DNA of 64,000 bases from Streptomyces abyssomicinicus (GTDB lineage: Bacteria; Actinomycetota; Actinomycetes; Streptomycetales; Streptomycetaceae): assembly GCF_008974245.1 (NCBI RefSeq), contig NZ_BBZI01000007.1, positions 1 through 64,000 on the forward strand, written 5' to 3'. The translations under genes were made by a program, and so were the position numbers. Position 1 is the stretch's first letter. Each line of letters starts with the position of its first letter. The notes beneath the pieces were generated by a model, which saw nothing but the letters and a program-made list of their open reading frames with translations, did not search any database and was not told the origin of the DNA. Positions 1-8,927 of this stretch are shown piece by piece.

Positions 1-21
1 ACGCCGCCGAACAAATTTTGG

Positions 22-54
22 GAAAGCCCCCGCACCTATGGTGCGGGGGCTTTC
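22..54 (+). terminator. Rho-independent terminator of an upstream gene
   Basis: A perfect 14-15 bp inverted repeat (arms 22-36 and 40-54) encloses a 3-nt loop, TAT. A-rich sequence lies before it and a T-rich tail after it. It ends transcription from a gene left of the window, or works in both directions. Confidence 0.85.
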
Positions 55-165
55 TGTTTCATGGGGAGCTCCGGCCTTCGGGGCGGACCCCTCCGCATCC
101 GGGCGTCGGCCCTGGCGGTAAGGTTCGATCGCACCATTGACACGTATCCCACAGGAGGCCCCCGG

Positions 166-780
166 GTGGAGGTCCAGGAGACCCGCGTCCAGACGGACCG
201 GGTACTCACCATCCCCAATATCCTCAGCATGGCGAGGCTTCTCGGCGTGCCCCTGTTCCTGTGGCTCATTCTGCGGCCCGAGTTCGGCGGCCCCAAGAGT
301 GACGGCTGGGCCCTGCTGGTCCTGGCGCTGAGCGGTGTCACCGACTATCTGGACGGAAAGCTCGCGCGACGCTGGAACCAGATCAGCAGCCTCGGCCGGC
401 TACTGGATCCGGCGGCGGACAGGCTGTACATCCTCTCCACCCTGCTCGGTCTGACGTGGCGGGAAATCCTTCCGCTCTGGCTGACGATCGTGCTGCTGGC
501 GCGTGAAGCCGTTCTCCTGGTGATGGTGGCGATCCTCCGCCGGCACGGTTATCCGCCGCCGCAGGTGAACTTCCTCGGCAAGGCGGCGACGTTCAACCTG
601 ATGTACGCCTTCCCGCTACTTCTGCTGAGCGACGGCAGCGGCTGGCTGGCCTCATTGGCGGCGATTTTCGGTTGGGCGTTCGCTGGGTGGGGTACAACCC
701 TCTACTGGTGGGCAGGAGTCCTCTACGTGGTTCAGGTCCGACGCCTTGTTCGCGCGGACACCATGGCCACTGCCGACTGA
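166..780 (+). CDS. cls: Cardiolipin synthase-type CDP-alcohol phosphatidyltransferase
   Basis: A 204-residue integral membrane enzyme of the CDP-alcohol phosphatidyltransferase family. The signature motif is complete: DYLDGKLARR, then G and DPAAD, near residues 55-80, giving the D-x2-DG-x2-AR-x8-G-x3-D-x3-D pattern that binds the CDP group and metal. About five hydrophobic segments follow. The GTG start at 166 sits 7 nt after AGGAGG; an in-frame ATG at 61 lacks such a site. The Streptomyces protein at this chromosomal position is, to my knowledge, the eukaryote-type cardiolipin synthase, which joins CDP-diacylglycerol to phosphatidylglycerol. The mycobacterial counterpart in the same block is called PgsA2. 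Family is certain; exact substrate is inferred from the position. Confidence 0.88.
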   Translation: MEVQETRVQTDRVLTIPNILSMARLLGVPLFLWLILRPEFGGPKSDGWALLVLALSGVTDYLDGKLARRWNQISSLGRLLDPAADRLYILSTLLGLTWREILPLWLTIVLLAREAVLLVMVAILRRHGYPPPQVNFLGKAATFNLMYAFPLLLLSDGSGWLASLAAIFGWAFAGWGTTLYWWAGVLYVVQVRRLVRADTMATAD

Positions 781-893
781 CTCGCCGATGAGTGGCCCTT
801 CGGGGCCGGATGGCCCGTGTCCGGAACATACGGGACGATTCGTGCGGAGGCTGTCGGTCTCACCGTCGCCTGTCAGAGGAGGACGCTTCCGAC

Positions 894-3389
894 ATGAAGG
901 CCGTCGTGATGGCCGGAGGCGAAGGCACCCGCCTTCGCCCCATGACCTCGAGCATGCCCAAGCCGCTCCTGCCGGTTGCCAACCGGCCGATCATGGAGCA
1001 CGTCCTGAGGCTGCTGAAAAGGCATGGGCTCAACGAAACCGTGGTCACCGTCCAGTTCTTGGCCTCTTTGGTCAAGAACTACTTCGGTGACGGCGAAGAG
1101 CTCGGTATGGAGCTCACCTATGCCAACGAGGAGAAGCCGCTCGGCACCGCGGGAAGCGTCAAGAACGCCGAGGAGGCACTCAAGGACGACGCCTTCCTCG
1201 TGATCTCCGGTGACGCCCTGACCGACTTCGATCTGACCGAGCTGATCAATTTCCACAAGGAGAAGGGCGCCCTCGTCACCGTCTGCCTGACGCGTGTGCC
1301 GAATCCGCTGGAGTTCGGTATCACGATCGTCGACGACGAGGGCAAGGTCGAGCGCTTCCTGGAGAAGCCGACCTGGGGCCAGGTCTTCTCCGACACCGTC
1401 AACACGGGCATCTACGTGATGGAGCCCGAGGTCTTCAAGTACGTCCAGCCCGACGTCCCCGTGGACTGGTCGGGTGACGTCTTCCCGCAGCTCATGAAGG
1501 AAGGCCGGCCGATCTACGGCTATGTCGCCGAGGGCTACTGGGAGGACGTGGGCACCCACGAGAGCTATGTGAAGGCACAGGCCGACGTCCTCGAGGGCAA
1601 GGTCCACGTCGACATCGACGGCTTCGAGATCTCGCCCGGGGTGTGGGTCGCCGAGGGTGCCGAGGTGCACCCCGACGCCGTCCTGCGCGGGCCCGCCTAC
1701 ATCGGCGACTACGCCAAGGTGGAGGCCGGCGCGGAACTGCGCGAGCACACCGTGATCGGTTCCAACGTGGTCGTCAAGAGCGGCGCCTTTCTGCACAAGG
1801 CCGTCGTCCACGACAACGTGTACGTCGGGCCGCACAGCAATCTGCGCGGCTGTGTGGTCGGCAAGAACACCGACATCATGCGGGCCGCTCGTATCGAGGA
1901 CGGCGCCGTCATCGGTGACGAGTGCCTGATCGGTGAAGAATCGATCGTGCAGGGCAATGTGCGGGTCTACCCGTTCAAGACCATCGAGGCGGGCGCCTTC
2001 GTCAACACCTCGGTGATCTGGGAGTCCAGAGGCCAGGCGCATCTCTTCGGCGCGCGAGGCGTCTCCGGCATCCTCAACGTCGAGATCACGCCGGAACTCG
2101 CCGTGCGGCTGGCCGGCGCGTACGCGACGACCTTGAAGAAGGGCGCCACGGTCACCACCGCGCGCGACCACTCGCGAGGCGCCCGGGCCTTGAAGAGGGC
2201 CGTCATCTCGGCACTGCAGGCCAGCGCGATCGACGTGCGCGACCTGGAGAACGTGCCGCTGCCGGTGGCCCGGCAGCAGACCGCGCGCGGAAGCGCGGGC
2301 GGCATCATGATCCGGACCACGCCCGGCGTGCCGGACTCCGTGGACATCATGTTCTTCGACAGCCAGGGCGCCGACCTGTCGCAGGCCGGGCAGCGGAAGC
2401 TGGACCGGGTCTTCGCACGGCAGGAGTACCGGCGCGCCTTCCCCGGCGAGATCGGCGACCTGCACTTCCCGTCCAGCACCTTCGACTCCTACACGGGCTC
2501 GCTGCTGCGCAACGTCGACACCAGCGGCATCGCGGACGCCGGACTGAAGGTCGTGGTGGACGCGTCCAACGGCAGTGCGGGACTGGTGCTGCCCAGCCTG
2601 CTCGGCAAGCTCGGGGTCGACTCGCTGACCATCAACCCGGGTCTGGACGAAGCCCGGCCGACGGAGACCCTGGAGATGCGGCGGGCCGGGCTCGTGCGGC
2701 TCGGCGAGATCGTCGCCTCGTCGGGCGCCGCCTTCGGCGTGCGCTTCGACCCGGTCGGTGAGCGGCTGTCGCTCGTCGACGAGCGGGGCCGCATCGTCGA
2801 GGACGACCGGGCGCTGCTCGTGATGCTGGACCTGGTCGCGGCCGAGCGCCGCAGCGGCCGGGTGGCGCTCCCGGTGACCACTACCCGCATCGCCGAGCAG
2901 GTCGCGGCGTACCACGGCACGCAGGTCGAGTGGACGACCACCTCTCCCGACGACCTCACCCGGGTGGGGCGCGAGGAGTCGACCATCTTCGGCGGCGACG
3001 GCCTGGGCGGCTTCATCGTCCCCGAGTTCAGCGGCGTCTTCGACGGCACGGCCGCCTTCGTGCGCCTGATCGGCCTGGTGGCCCGGACCCAGCTCACCCT
3101 GAGCCAGATCGACGCGCGGATTCCGCGCGCCCATGTGCTCAAGCGGGACCTGGCCACTCCGTGGGCGGTGAAGGGCCTGGTGATGCGCCGGGTGGTGGAG
3201 GCCGCCGGGGACCGGTTCGTCGACACCACCGACGGCGTGCGCGTCGTGGAGGCCGACGGACGCTGGGTGCTGGTGCTGCCCGACCCCGCCGAGGCGGTCA
3301 CCCACCTGTGGGCGGAAGGCCCCGACGACGCCTCGGCGCAGGCGCTCCTCGACGAGTGGAGCACCGTGGTGGAGGGCGCCGGGCACTGA
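894..3389 (+). CDS. manC: Mannose-1-phosphate guanylyltransferase with C-terminal phosphomannomutase-like domain
   Basis: An 831-residue three-part protein. Residues 1-230 are a nucleotidyltransferase ([11 protein letters not shown] then MPKPLLP, binding the nucleotide), expected to make GDP-mannose from mannose-1-phosphate and GTP for glycosylated cell-surface products. Residues 250-370 are hexapeptide repeats forming a left-handed beta helix. From about residue 380 there is a phosphohexomutase fold whose catalytic motifs look lost: the TASHNP serine loop reads [10 protein letters not shown], and the metal loop DGDGDR reads DPVGER. The mutase half is therefore probably structural or regulatory. 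The ATG at 894 follows AGAGGAGGA. A strong terminator follows the stop codon. Confidence 0.9.
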   Translation: MKAVVMAGGEGTRLRPMTSSMPKPLLPVANRPIMEHVLRLLKRHGLNETVVTVQFLASLVKNYFGDGEELGMELTYANEEKPLGTAGSVKNAEEALKDDAFLVISGDALTDFDLTELINFHKEKGALVTVCLTRVPNPLEFGITIVDDEGKVERFLEKPTWGQVFSDTVNTGIYVMEPEVFKYVQPDVPVDWSGDVFPQLMKEGRPIYGYVAEGYWEDVGTHESYVKAQADVLEGKVHVDIDGFEISPGVWVAEGAEVHPDAVLRGPAYIGDYAKVEAGAELREHTVIGSNVVVKSGAFLHKAVVHDNVYVGPHSNLRGCVVGKNTDIMRAARIEDGAVIGDECLIGEESIVQGNVRVYPFKTIEAGAFVNTSVIWESRGQAHLFGARGVSGILNVEITPELAVRLAGAYATTLKKGATVTTARDHSRGARALKRAVISALQASAIDVRDLENVPLPVARQQTARGSAGGIMIRTTPGVPDSVDIMFFDSQGADLSQAGQRKLDRVFARQEYRRAFPGEIGDLHFPSSTFDSYTGSLLRNVDTSGIADAGLKVVVDASNGSAGLVLPSLLGKLGVDSLTINPGLDEARPTETLEMRRAGLVRLGEIVASSGAAFGVRFDPVGERLSLVDERGRIVEDDRALLVMLDLVAAERRSGRVALPVTTTRIAEQVAAYHGTQVEWTTTSPDDLTRVGREESTIFGGDGLGGFIVPEFSGVFDGTAAFVRLIGLVARTQLTLSQIDARIPRAHVLKRDLATPWAVKGLVMRRVVEAAGDRFVDTTDGVRVVEADGRWVLVLPDPAEAVTHLWAEGPDDASAQALLDEWSTVVEGAGH

Positions 3390-3409
3390 GCCCCGCCCCT
3401 GCCGGACAG

Positions 3410-3442
3410 GCCGGGCGGACCCCGCGGCGGGGTCCGCCCGGC
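3410..3442 (+). terminator. Terminator after manC
   Basis: A perfect 15-bp stem (3410-3424 with 3428-3442) with a 3-nt CGG loop lies 20 nt after the manC stop. There is no T tract, which is common for Streptomyces hairpin terminators. It separates manC from the DUF881 operon. Confidence 0.75.
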
Positions 3443-3486
3443 ACGCCGATGGGGCCGTTCGTGGTACAGGGTCGTGGCATGCGACG

Positions 3487-4428
3487 ATGTGCGGCATGCC
3501 GCAGCAGCCCCCCGTTCGGAGCACTCCCGATCGCCCTCCGCGCCCGGACGCCTCCATGTCGCTGCTCACCAACGTCATGGACCACAGCCTCGACGACGGC
3601 TACGCCGAGGCGGCCGCGCGCAAGCGCGGTGAGGACGGCGGCATGCCGAAGACGCTCAAGGCGAAGCTGGGTCTGGCCGGCGGGCTCGTCCTGGCCGCCC
3701 TGGTGGTCACCCTCGGTGCGGCGCAGGCCCGCGAGGACGCCCCGGTGGTCGCCCGGGAGCGCGAGGAACTGATCGACAGGATCGAGCGGCAGACCGAGCG
3801 CGCCGACGAGCTCGAGGGCAGTGTCGACCAGCTCCGGGCCGAGGTCGGGGAGCGCCAGCGTGAGGCGCTGCGCGAGCACGGGGGCGGCGGCGACGAGCTG
3901 GAGACGCTGCAGGTCCTGTCCGGCGCCGTGGCCGTGCACGGGCCGGGGGTCAAGCTGGTCGTCGACGACGCGGAGGGCTCGGGCACGGGGGCCGACGGCG
4001 AGCAGCGCGGCTCGAGCGGGTTCTCCGACACCGGCCGGGTGCGCGACCGGGACCTCCAGCGGGTCGTCAACGGCCTGTGGGAGTCGGGTGCCGAGGCCGT
4101 CTCCGTCAACGGCCGGCGCCTGACCGCCCTGTCCGCCATCCGGGCGGCGGGTGACGCGATACTGGTCGACAACAAGCCGCTGGCACCGCCGTACACGGTG
4201 CTCGCGGTGGGGGACGGGAAGCGGCTCAGCACCCGGTTCCAGGACAGCGCGGACGGGCTCTACCTCTACGCGCTGCAGGAGAACTACGGCATCCGCACGG
4301 CCATCTCGGTCGAGCAGGACCTGCGGCTGCCCGCCGCCCCCAGCGTGATCCTGCGCACGGCCGAGCCGGCACAGACATCGGAACCAGCTGAGGCTGAACA
4401 GCCGGACAGCGGGAAGGGCACATCGTGA
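3487..4428 (+). CDS. DUF881 family membrane-anchored protein (first copy)
   Basis: A 313-residue protein with a basic cytoplasmic N-terminus, one membrane helix at about residues 62-80, a coiled-coil stretch rich in Glu and Arg (roughly 85-130), then the DUF881 extracellular domain. The acidic and Pro-rich tail from about 295 is probably disordered. DUF881 proteins occur in pairs around a small basic protein in Gram-positive bacteria; their biochemical role is not known to me. It is the first gene of a tight operon: its stop overlaps the next start by 4 bases. The ATG at 3487 has no clear ribosome site, and ATG 3496 is also possible. Confidence 0.88.
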   Translation: MCGMPQQPPVRSTPDRPPRPDASMSLLTNVMDHSLDDGYAEAAARKRGEDGGMPKTLKAKLGLAGGLVLAALVVTLGAAQAREDAPVVAREREELIDRIERQTERADELEGSVDQLRAEVGERQREALREHGGGGDELETLQVLSGAVAVHGPGVKLVVDDAEGSGTGADGEQRGSSGFSDTGRVRDRDLQRVVNGLWESGAEAVSVNGRRLTALSAIRAAGDAILVDNKPLAPPYTVLAVGDGKRLSTRFQDSADGLYLYALQENYGIRTAISVEQDLRLPAAPSVILRTAEPAQTSEPAEAEQPDSGKGTS

Positions 4429-4757
4429 TCGCCGTACTGGGCCTGGTCGTGGGAGTCGTGGTGGGCCTGCTGGTCCGGCCCGAGGTCCCGGTGGCTGTGG
4501 AGCCGTACCTTCCGATCGCCGTGGTCGCGGCGCTCGACGCCGTGTTCGGCGGACTGCGGGCCATGCTGGACGGCATCTTCGACGACAAGGTCTTCGTGGT
4601 GTCGTTCCTGTCGAACGTCGTCGTCGCCGCGCTGATCGTCTTCCTCGGCGACGAGCTCGGAGTCGGCGCCCAGCTGTCCACCGGCGTGGTCGTCGTCCTG
4701 GGCATCCGGATCTTCTCCAACGCCGCGGCCATCCGCCGGCACGTCTTCAGGGCGTGA
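4425..4757 (+). CDS. sbp: Small basic protein (DUF1290), integral membrane
   Basis: A 110-residue hydrophobic protein with about three membrane helices, matching the DUF1290 or small-basic-protein family in length and in the pattern LVVGVVVGLLVRPEVP near the start. It is always found between or beside DUF881 genes, so an association with them in the envelope is likely. The GTG start overlaps the upstream stop in GTGA, indicating translational coupling. The next DUF881 gene starts 4 nt after its stop. No enzymatic function is known. Confidence 0.9.
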   Translation: MIAVLGLVVGVVVGLLVRPEVPVAVEPYLPIAVVAALDAVFGGLRAMLDGIFDDKVFVVSFLSNVVVAALIVFLGDELGVGAQLSTGVVVVLGIRIFSNAAAIRRHVFRA

Positions 4758-4761
4758 GGCG

Positions 4762-5637
4762 ATGAACGAGGAGAGGCACCAGGGGAACCCGGGACCGCAG
4801 GACGGCCCAGGAAGGCCGGACAACCGGCTGCGCAAGGAGCTGCCGGAGGAGAGGCCCGCCTCGGCCGCTCCGGCGGGCGAGACGGAGGAGAAGGCTCCGA
4901 CGGCGCTGACAGGGCGTCAGAGGCTCGCACAGAGCCTCTGGCCGCCCAGGGTGAGCCGAGCCCAGCTGATCGTCGCCCTGCTGCTCTTCGGGCTCGGGTT
5001 CGGGCTGGCCGTGCAGGTCGCCTCGCACAGCGAGGGCGACACCGCGCTCCGGGGCGCCCGGCAGGAGGACCTGGTGCGCATCCTCGACGAGCTCGACGAC
5101 CGCACGGCGCGGCTCGAGGAGGAGCAGCAGAGCCTGGAGAGCCAGCGGTCGGAGCTGGAGAACAGCTCCGACCAGGCCGAGGAGGCCCGCCGTCAGACGC
5201 TGGCCAAGGAGCGGCAGCTCGGCGTGCTGGCCGGTACGGTCGCGGCCGAGGGCCCGGGGATCACCGTGACGGTCCAGGACTCGCAGGACGCGGTCGGCGC
5301 CGACCAGCTGCTCGACGCCGTCCAGGAACTGCGGGCGGCGGGCGCGGAGGCCATCCAGCTCAACGGGATCCGCGTGGTCGCCGGCACCTATCTGACGGAG
5401 CGGACGGACGGAGACGCCGGAGTGTCGGTGGACGGGAACAAGATCGCCGCTCCGTATCGTTTCAAGGTCATCGGCAAGCCGCAGGATCTGGAGCCCGCGC
5501 TGAACATCCCGGGAGGGGTGGTGCAGACTCTGGAGAAGGAGCAGGCCACCGTCGTCGTGGAGCGTGGTACGAAGATCGTCGTGGACGCCTTGCGAGGGGC
5601 GAAGCGGCCTGACTACGCTCGGTCGTCGGCCCGGTGA
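4762..5637 (+). CDS. DUF881 family membrane-anchored protein (second copy)
   Basis: A 291-residue paralogue of the gene at 3487. A charged cytoplasmic segment of about 55 residues is followed by one membrane helix (VALLLFGLGFGLAVQV), a Glu/Arg-rich coiled coil (about 90-150) and the DUF881 domain with the signature VAAEGPGITVTVQD. It is the third gene of the DUF881-sbp-DUF881 operon. The shared topology suggests the two DUF881 proteins form a hetero-oligomer outside the membrane around the small basic protein; that is inference. Confidence 0.88.
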   Translation: MNEERHQGNPGPQDGPGRPDNRLRKELPEERPASAAPAGETEEKAPTALTGRQRLAQSLWPPRVSRAQLIVALLLFGLGFGLAVQVASHSEGDTALRGARQEDLVRILDELDDRTARLEEEQQSLESQRSELENSSDQAEEARRQTLAKERQLGVLAGTVAAEGPGITVTVQDSQDAVGADQLLDAVQELRAAGAEAIQLNGIRVVAGTYLTERTDGDAGVSVDGNKIAAPYRFKVIGKPQDLEPALNIPGGVVQTLEKEQATVVVERGTKIVVDALRGAKRPDYARSSAR

Positions 5638-5827
5638 GGCGGGGCTTGTCAGGCGCCCTTCCGACGGAGTGCCGGATTGCGGGGGGTCGGCGCGCCATAG
5701 AAGTGGTGTGTGGTGGAAACTGTATGGCGGAGACGGACGTTGTGAAGATGTCCGGGTCGGCCGGTCGGTGCAGTCAGGGTTCGTCCTGCCCCACGGGCGG
5801 GTCTGTTTCGGTCAAGGGGAATCGCCC

Positions 5828-6604
5828 GTGAAGTTGTTTGCGAAGTTGTTCGGCAAGAGTGCGCGAGAGGGCGGCAGCGAGACGGCCCGCCATCGCGATG
5901 GTTCCGACGCCCAGAACCGTCCGCTCTACCGGGACCAGGTCGCTGGTCCGGAGGGTGGCAATTCCGGTGGTCACGGCGCGTCGGCCGTTGACCCTGCCCA
6001 GGCGGGCCGCATAGGTTTCGGGGACCCGTCGACCTCAGCGGCGGGGCAGCCGCAGCAGAAGGATCCGTCCATGTCGGCCCTGGTGTGTACGCGGTGCGGC
6101 AACCGCAATGCGGAGAACAGCCGCTTCTGCTCGCACTGCGGAGCTCCGCTCCGGGCCGGTGTCCCGGAGCGTCCCTCCGAGACGACCTCGACGATCTCCA
6201 TCTCCGGCATCGAGTCGTACGACCCGGAGGCCACCGGTCAGACGCAGGTCCCGGCCCTGTCGCCCGAGGCGCAGGCCGCGGTCGAGGCGCTGCCTGCCGG
6301 TTCGGCCCTCCTGGTGGTGCGGCGCGGCCCCAACTCCGGCAGCCGTTTCCTGCTGGACGCCGAGCTGACGACGGCGGGTCGTCATCCGCAGAGCGACATC
6401 TTCCTGGACGACGTGACGGTCTCCCGCAGCCATGTGGAGTTCCGCCGCGACGCGAACGGCATCTTCACGGTGGCGGACGTGGGCAGCCTCAACGGCACGT
6501 ACGTGAACCGTGAGCGCATCGAACAGGTCGCTCTGGCCAACGGTGACGAGGTCCAGATCGGCAAGTACCGCCTGGTCTTCTACGCGAGCCAGCGGGGCGT
6601 CTGA
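5828..6604 (+). CDS. GarA/OdhI-like FHA-domain protein with N-terminal zinc ribbon
   Basis: A 258-residue protein. Residues about 1-80 are low-complexity; a zinc ribbon CTRCGNRN..CSHCG lies at about 85-105; an ETTS motif sits at about residue 120; and an FHA domain (GRHP, SRSHVEF, NGTYVN) fills 160-255. In mycobacterial GarA and corynebacterial OdhI the ETTS threonines are phosphorylated by PknB/PknG kinases. The FHA domain then binds its own tail, releasing 2-oxoglutarate dehydrogenase and glutamate enzymes. Position upstream of ftsR and DUF151 matches those genes. The zinc ribbon is absent from GarA as I know it. The GTG at 5828 follows AAGGGGA. The 190 nt before it hold no gene. Confidence 0.85.
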   Translation: MKLFAKLFGKSAREGGSETARHRDGSDAQNRPLYRDQVAGPEGGNSGGHGASAVDPAQAGRIGFGDPSTSAAGQPQQKDPSMSALVCTRCGNRNAENSRFCSHCGAPLRAGVPERPSETTSTISISGIESYDPEATGQTQVPALSPEAQAAVEALPAGSALLVVRRGPNSGSRFLLDAELTTAGRHPQSDIFLDDVTVSRSHVEFRRDANGIFTVADVGSLNGTYVNRERIEQVALANGDEVQIGKYRLVFYASQRGV

Positions 6605-6643
6605 CCCTCCGGACTCGTCCGGGGGCAACCCCAGGGAAGGTCC

Positions 6644-7438
6644 ATGCTTGAACCACCGAGTGGCGGCGCCGGAACCGGCGCCGCCACCGCGGACAGCCGG
6701 CTGATGAGCATCGGCACGGTGCTGAGCCTGCTGCGCGACGAGTTCCCCGAGGTAACCATCTCCAAGATCCGGTTCCTGGAGTCGGAGGGGCTGGTCGAGC
6801 CCCGGCGCACCCCGTCGGGGTACCGGAAGTTCAGTGCCGGGGACGTCGAGCGGCTGGCCCGGGTGCTGAGGATGCAGCGGGACGGCTATCTGCCGCTGAA
6901 GGTCATCCGGGAGCGGCTGGACGTCCTGGAGGGCGTCCGGCCGGGCCAGGACGCAGTGGGCGGCGAGCCGGGGCCCACGGGAGAGTCCGAGGACGGGTTC
7001 TCCGGTCCGGCCGGAGCGGACGACCCGGCGCAGGACCTGGTGCCGGAGTCCGAGGCGGACGGCGCCACAGCGGTCCGTGTTGGGCGTGACGAACTCCTGG
7101 CGGCGGCCGGCAGCGGCGAGGAGCAGCTGGAGGCCTGGGAGGCGTTCGGGCTGATCGAGCCGCTGCCCGAGGGCGGATACGACGCGGCCGCGGTCACGGT
7201 GGCCACCCTGCTCGGTGAGATGGCCCGCTTCGGGATCGAGCCGCGCCACCTGCGGGCCATGAAGACCGCGGCGGACCGCGACGCCGGTCTGGTGGACCAG
7301 GTCGTCGCCCCGCTGAAGCGGCACCCCAATCCGGACACCAGGGAGCACGCGCGGGTCCGGACACGGGAGCTGGCGGGACTGACCACGCGCCTGCACTCCG
7401 CGCTGCTGCAGACCGCCCTCGGCGTGCGCCTGTCCTGA
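6644..7438 (+). CDS. ftsR: MerR-family regulator FtsR
   Basis: A 264-residue MerR-type transcription factor. The winged helix is at residues 20-85 (SIGTVLSLLRDEFPEVTISK, with the GLVEPRR wing and GYRKFSAGDVERL). A second helical region follows an acidic linker. Its place directly downstream of the FHA gene and upstream of the DUF151 nuclease matches corynebacterial ftsR, an activator of ftsZ, and mycobacterial Rv1828. The ATG at 6644 follows AGGGAAGG, and only 39 nt separate it from the FHA gene, so the two are probably cotranscribed. Direct regulation of ftsZ here is inferred. Confidence 0.82.
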   Translation: MLEPPSGGAGTGAATADSRLMSIGTVLSLLRDEFPEVTISKIRFLESEGLVEPRRTPSGYRKFSAGDVERLARVLRMQRDGYLPLKVIRERLDVLEGVRPGQDAVGGEPGPTGESEDGFSGPAGADDPAQDLVPESEADGATAVRVGRDELLAAAGSGEEQLEAWEAFGLIEPLPEGGYDAAAVTVATLLGEMARFGIEPRHLRAMKTAADRDAGLVDQVVAPLKRHPNPDTREHARVRTRELAGLTTRLHSALLQTALGVRLS

Positions 7439-7505
7439 CCTCCCGGAATCCACCCATGCCCTGCCCGACTACCCAAACCGTGCGAGCACGGCCTAGGGTT
7501 GCTGT

Positions 7506-7979
7506 GTGAACGAGCTCGATGTCGTAGGTGTCCGGGTCGAAATGCCCTCCAACCAGCCGATCGTGCTCCTGCGCGAAGTGGGAGGCGACCGCTACCTTCC
7601 CATCTGGATCGGTCCGGGAGAGGCGACGGCCATCGCATTCGCCCAGCAGGGCATGGTGCCCGCACGGCCGCTGACGCACGACCTGTTCAAGGACGTGCTG
7701 GAGGCGGTGGGCCAGGAGCTCAGCGAGGTGCGGATCACCGACCTGCGTGAGGGCGTCTTCTTCGCCGAGCTGGTCTTCGCCAGCGGCGTGGAGGTCAGCG
7801 CCCGCCCGTCCGACGCCATAGCCCTCGCCCTGCGCACCGGCACGCCGATCTACGGCAGTGACGGGGTGCTCGACGACGCGGGGATCGCGATTCCGGACGA
7901 GCAGGAGGACGAGGTGGAGAAGTTCCGCGAGTTCCTCGACCAGATCTCTCCCGAGGACTTCGGCACCAGCAATCAGTGA
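7506..7979 (+). CDS. Bifunctional nuclease family protein (DUF151)
   Basis: A 157-residue protein spanning the whole DUF151 domain: VVGVRVEMPSNQPIVLLRE at the start, then LPIWIG and the conserved ARPSDAIALALRTGTPIY near residue 100. Plant members have RNase and DNase activity; the bacterial role is unclear. The GTG start lies exactly 6 nt after TAGGGT (7494-7499), a -10-like hexamer, with no ribosome site, so the transcript may be leaderless. It stands between two MerR genes, an arrangement kept in mycobacteria and corynebacteria. A UUCG-loop hairpin ends it. Confidence 0.9.
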   Translation: MNELDVVGVRVEMPSNQPIVLLREVGGDRYLPIWIGPGEATAIAFAQQGMVPARPLTHDLFKDVLEAVGQELSEVRITDLREGVFFAELVFASGVEVSARPSDAIALALRTGTPIYGSDGVLDDAGIAIPDEQEDEVEKFREFLDQISPEDFGTSNQ

Positions 7980-8013
7980 CCCGCCGTAGGGTCCGGTTCC
8001 CAGGCAGTCCGAT

Positions 8014-8043
8014 GACGCGCCGGCCGTTCGCGGCCGGCGCGTC
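8014..8043 (+). terminator. Hairpin terminator after the DUF151 gene
   Basis: A perfect 13-bp GC stem (8014-8026 with 8031-8043) is closed by a TTCG tetraloop, 34 nt after the stop codon. No T tract follows. It separates this gene from the next MerR gene. Confidence 0.75.
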
Positions 8044-8174
8044 GGCAATTGCCGGTGTCACTGCAGCCGTCCTGCCGTCCGCGCCGGGCGCATTCGGCTA
8101 GCCTTTCCCCGCGACGGGGCACGAAAAACCACTCGCAGGGTGATTATCACTCGGCGTGCCGAGTGTGGCGATCG

Positions 8175-8203
8175 TTGACGCACCCCTGACGACTGCCTAC
8201 CGT
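8175..8203 (+). promoter_or_regulatory. Candidate vegetative promoter of the second MerR gene
   Basis: TTGACG (8175-8180) and TACCGT (8198-8203) are separated by exactly 17 bp, a good match to the Streptomyces principal-sigma (HrdB) pattern. Initiation would fall near 8210, leaving a leader of about 25 nt that carries the GGAGG used by the GTG at 8234. Confidence 0.6.
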
Positions 8204-8233
8204 CTGGAAGGCAGGTCTAGGACGGAGGTCGGC

Positions 8234-8878
8234 GTGAGAATGAGCGGCGACGATACGGCCGGTGCACCGGGACGTGTCCCGGGCGACAGCGGTTCGTATC
8301 GGCCCCACGGCAACACGGCCGGTTACGCGCCGCAGCGCTCGGCGACCGGTGCGGGTGGCCACGGCGGGGCGCAGACGACGTCCGAACAGGTCGGCTACCG
8401 CGGGCCCACGGCCTGTGCCGCGGCCGGGATCACCTACCGCCAGCTGGACTACTGGGCGCGTACGGGACTGGTCGAGCCGAGCGTGCGGCCCGCCCACGGA
8501 TCGGGGACCCAGCGGCTCTACAGCTTCCGGGACGTCGTCGTCCTGAAGATCGTCAAGCGCTTCCTCGACACCGGGGTCTCGCTGCAGAACATCCGCACCA
8601 CGGTCCAGCACCTGCGCGAGCAGGGGTTCCGCGACCTGGAGGGGATGACCCTGATGTGCGACGGGGCCACGGTCTACGAGTGCTCCTCGCCGGACGAGGT
8701 GCATGCCCTGCTCCAAGGGGGGCAGGGCATCTTCGGCATCGCCGTCGGAGTGGTGTGGCGTGACGTGGAGAAGGCGCTCTCCCAGCTGCACGGCGAGCGC
8801 GTGGACACCGGCGAGACGCTGATCGGGCACAACCCGGCGGACGAACTGGCCCGCAGGCGGAGCAACCGGGCGGTCTGA
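8234..8878 (+). CDS. MerR-family transcriptional regulator
   Basis: A 214-residue regulator. After a disordered Gly/Ser/Arg-rich head of about 55 residues comes a MerR helix-turn-helix: YRGPTACAAAGITYRQLDYW, ARTGLVEPSVRPAHG, then the RLYSFRDVVVLKIVKRFLD helix. The C-terminal part senses or dimerises and has no obvious metal ligands. It matches the second MerR gene of the mycobacterial garA block (Rv1830 position). The GTG at 8234 has GGAGG 5 nt upstream; a second in-frame ATG lies at 8240. Target genes cannot be read from the sequence. Confidence 0.88.
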   Translation: MRMSGDDTAGAPGRVPGDSGSYRPHGNTAGYAPQRSATGAGGHGGAQTTSEQVGYRGPTACAAAGITYRQLDYWARTGLVEPSVRPAHGSGTQRLYSFRDVVVLKIVKRFLDTGVSLQNIRTTVQHLREQGFRDLEGMTLMCDGATVYECSSPDEVHALLQGGQGIFGIAVGVVWRDVEKALSQLHGERVDTGETLIGHNPADELARRRSNRAV

Positions 8879-8927
8879 GGCCCGGCCGCGGGCCGGAGTG
8901 TCGGTGGTGTGCGGCACCATCGGTGGT

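Noticed and set aside
873..3578. 901-residue open frame antisense to manC
   Set aside because: Shadow frame typical of high GC DNA; composition is Asp/His/Arg/Gly-rich with no domain, while the plus strand encodes a clear enzyme.
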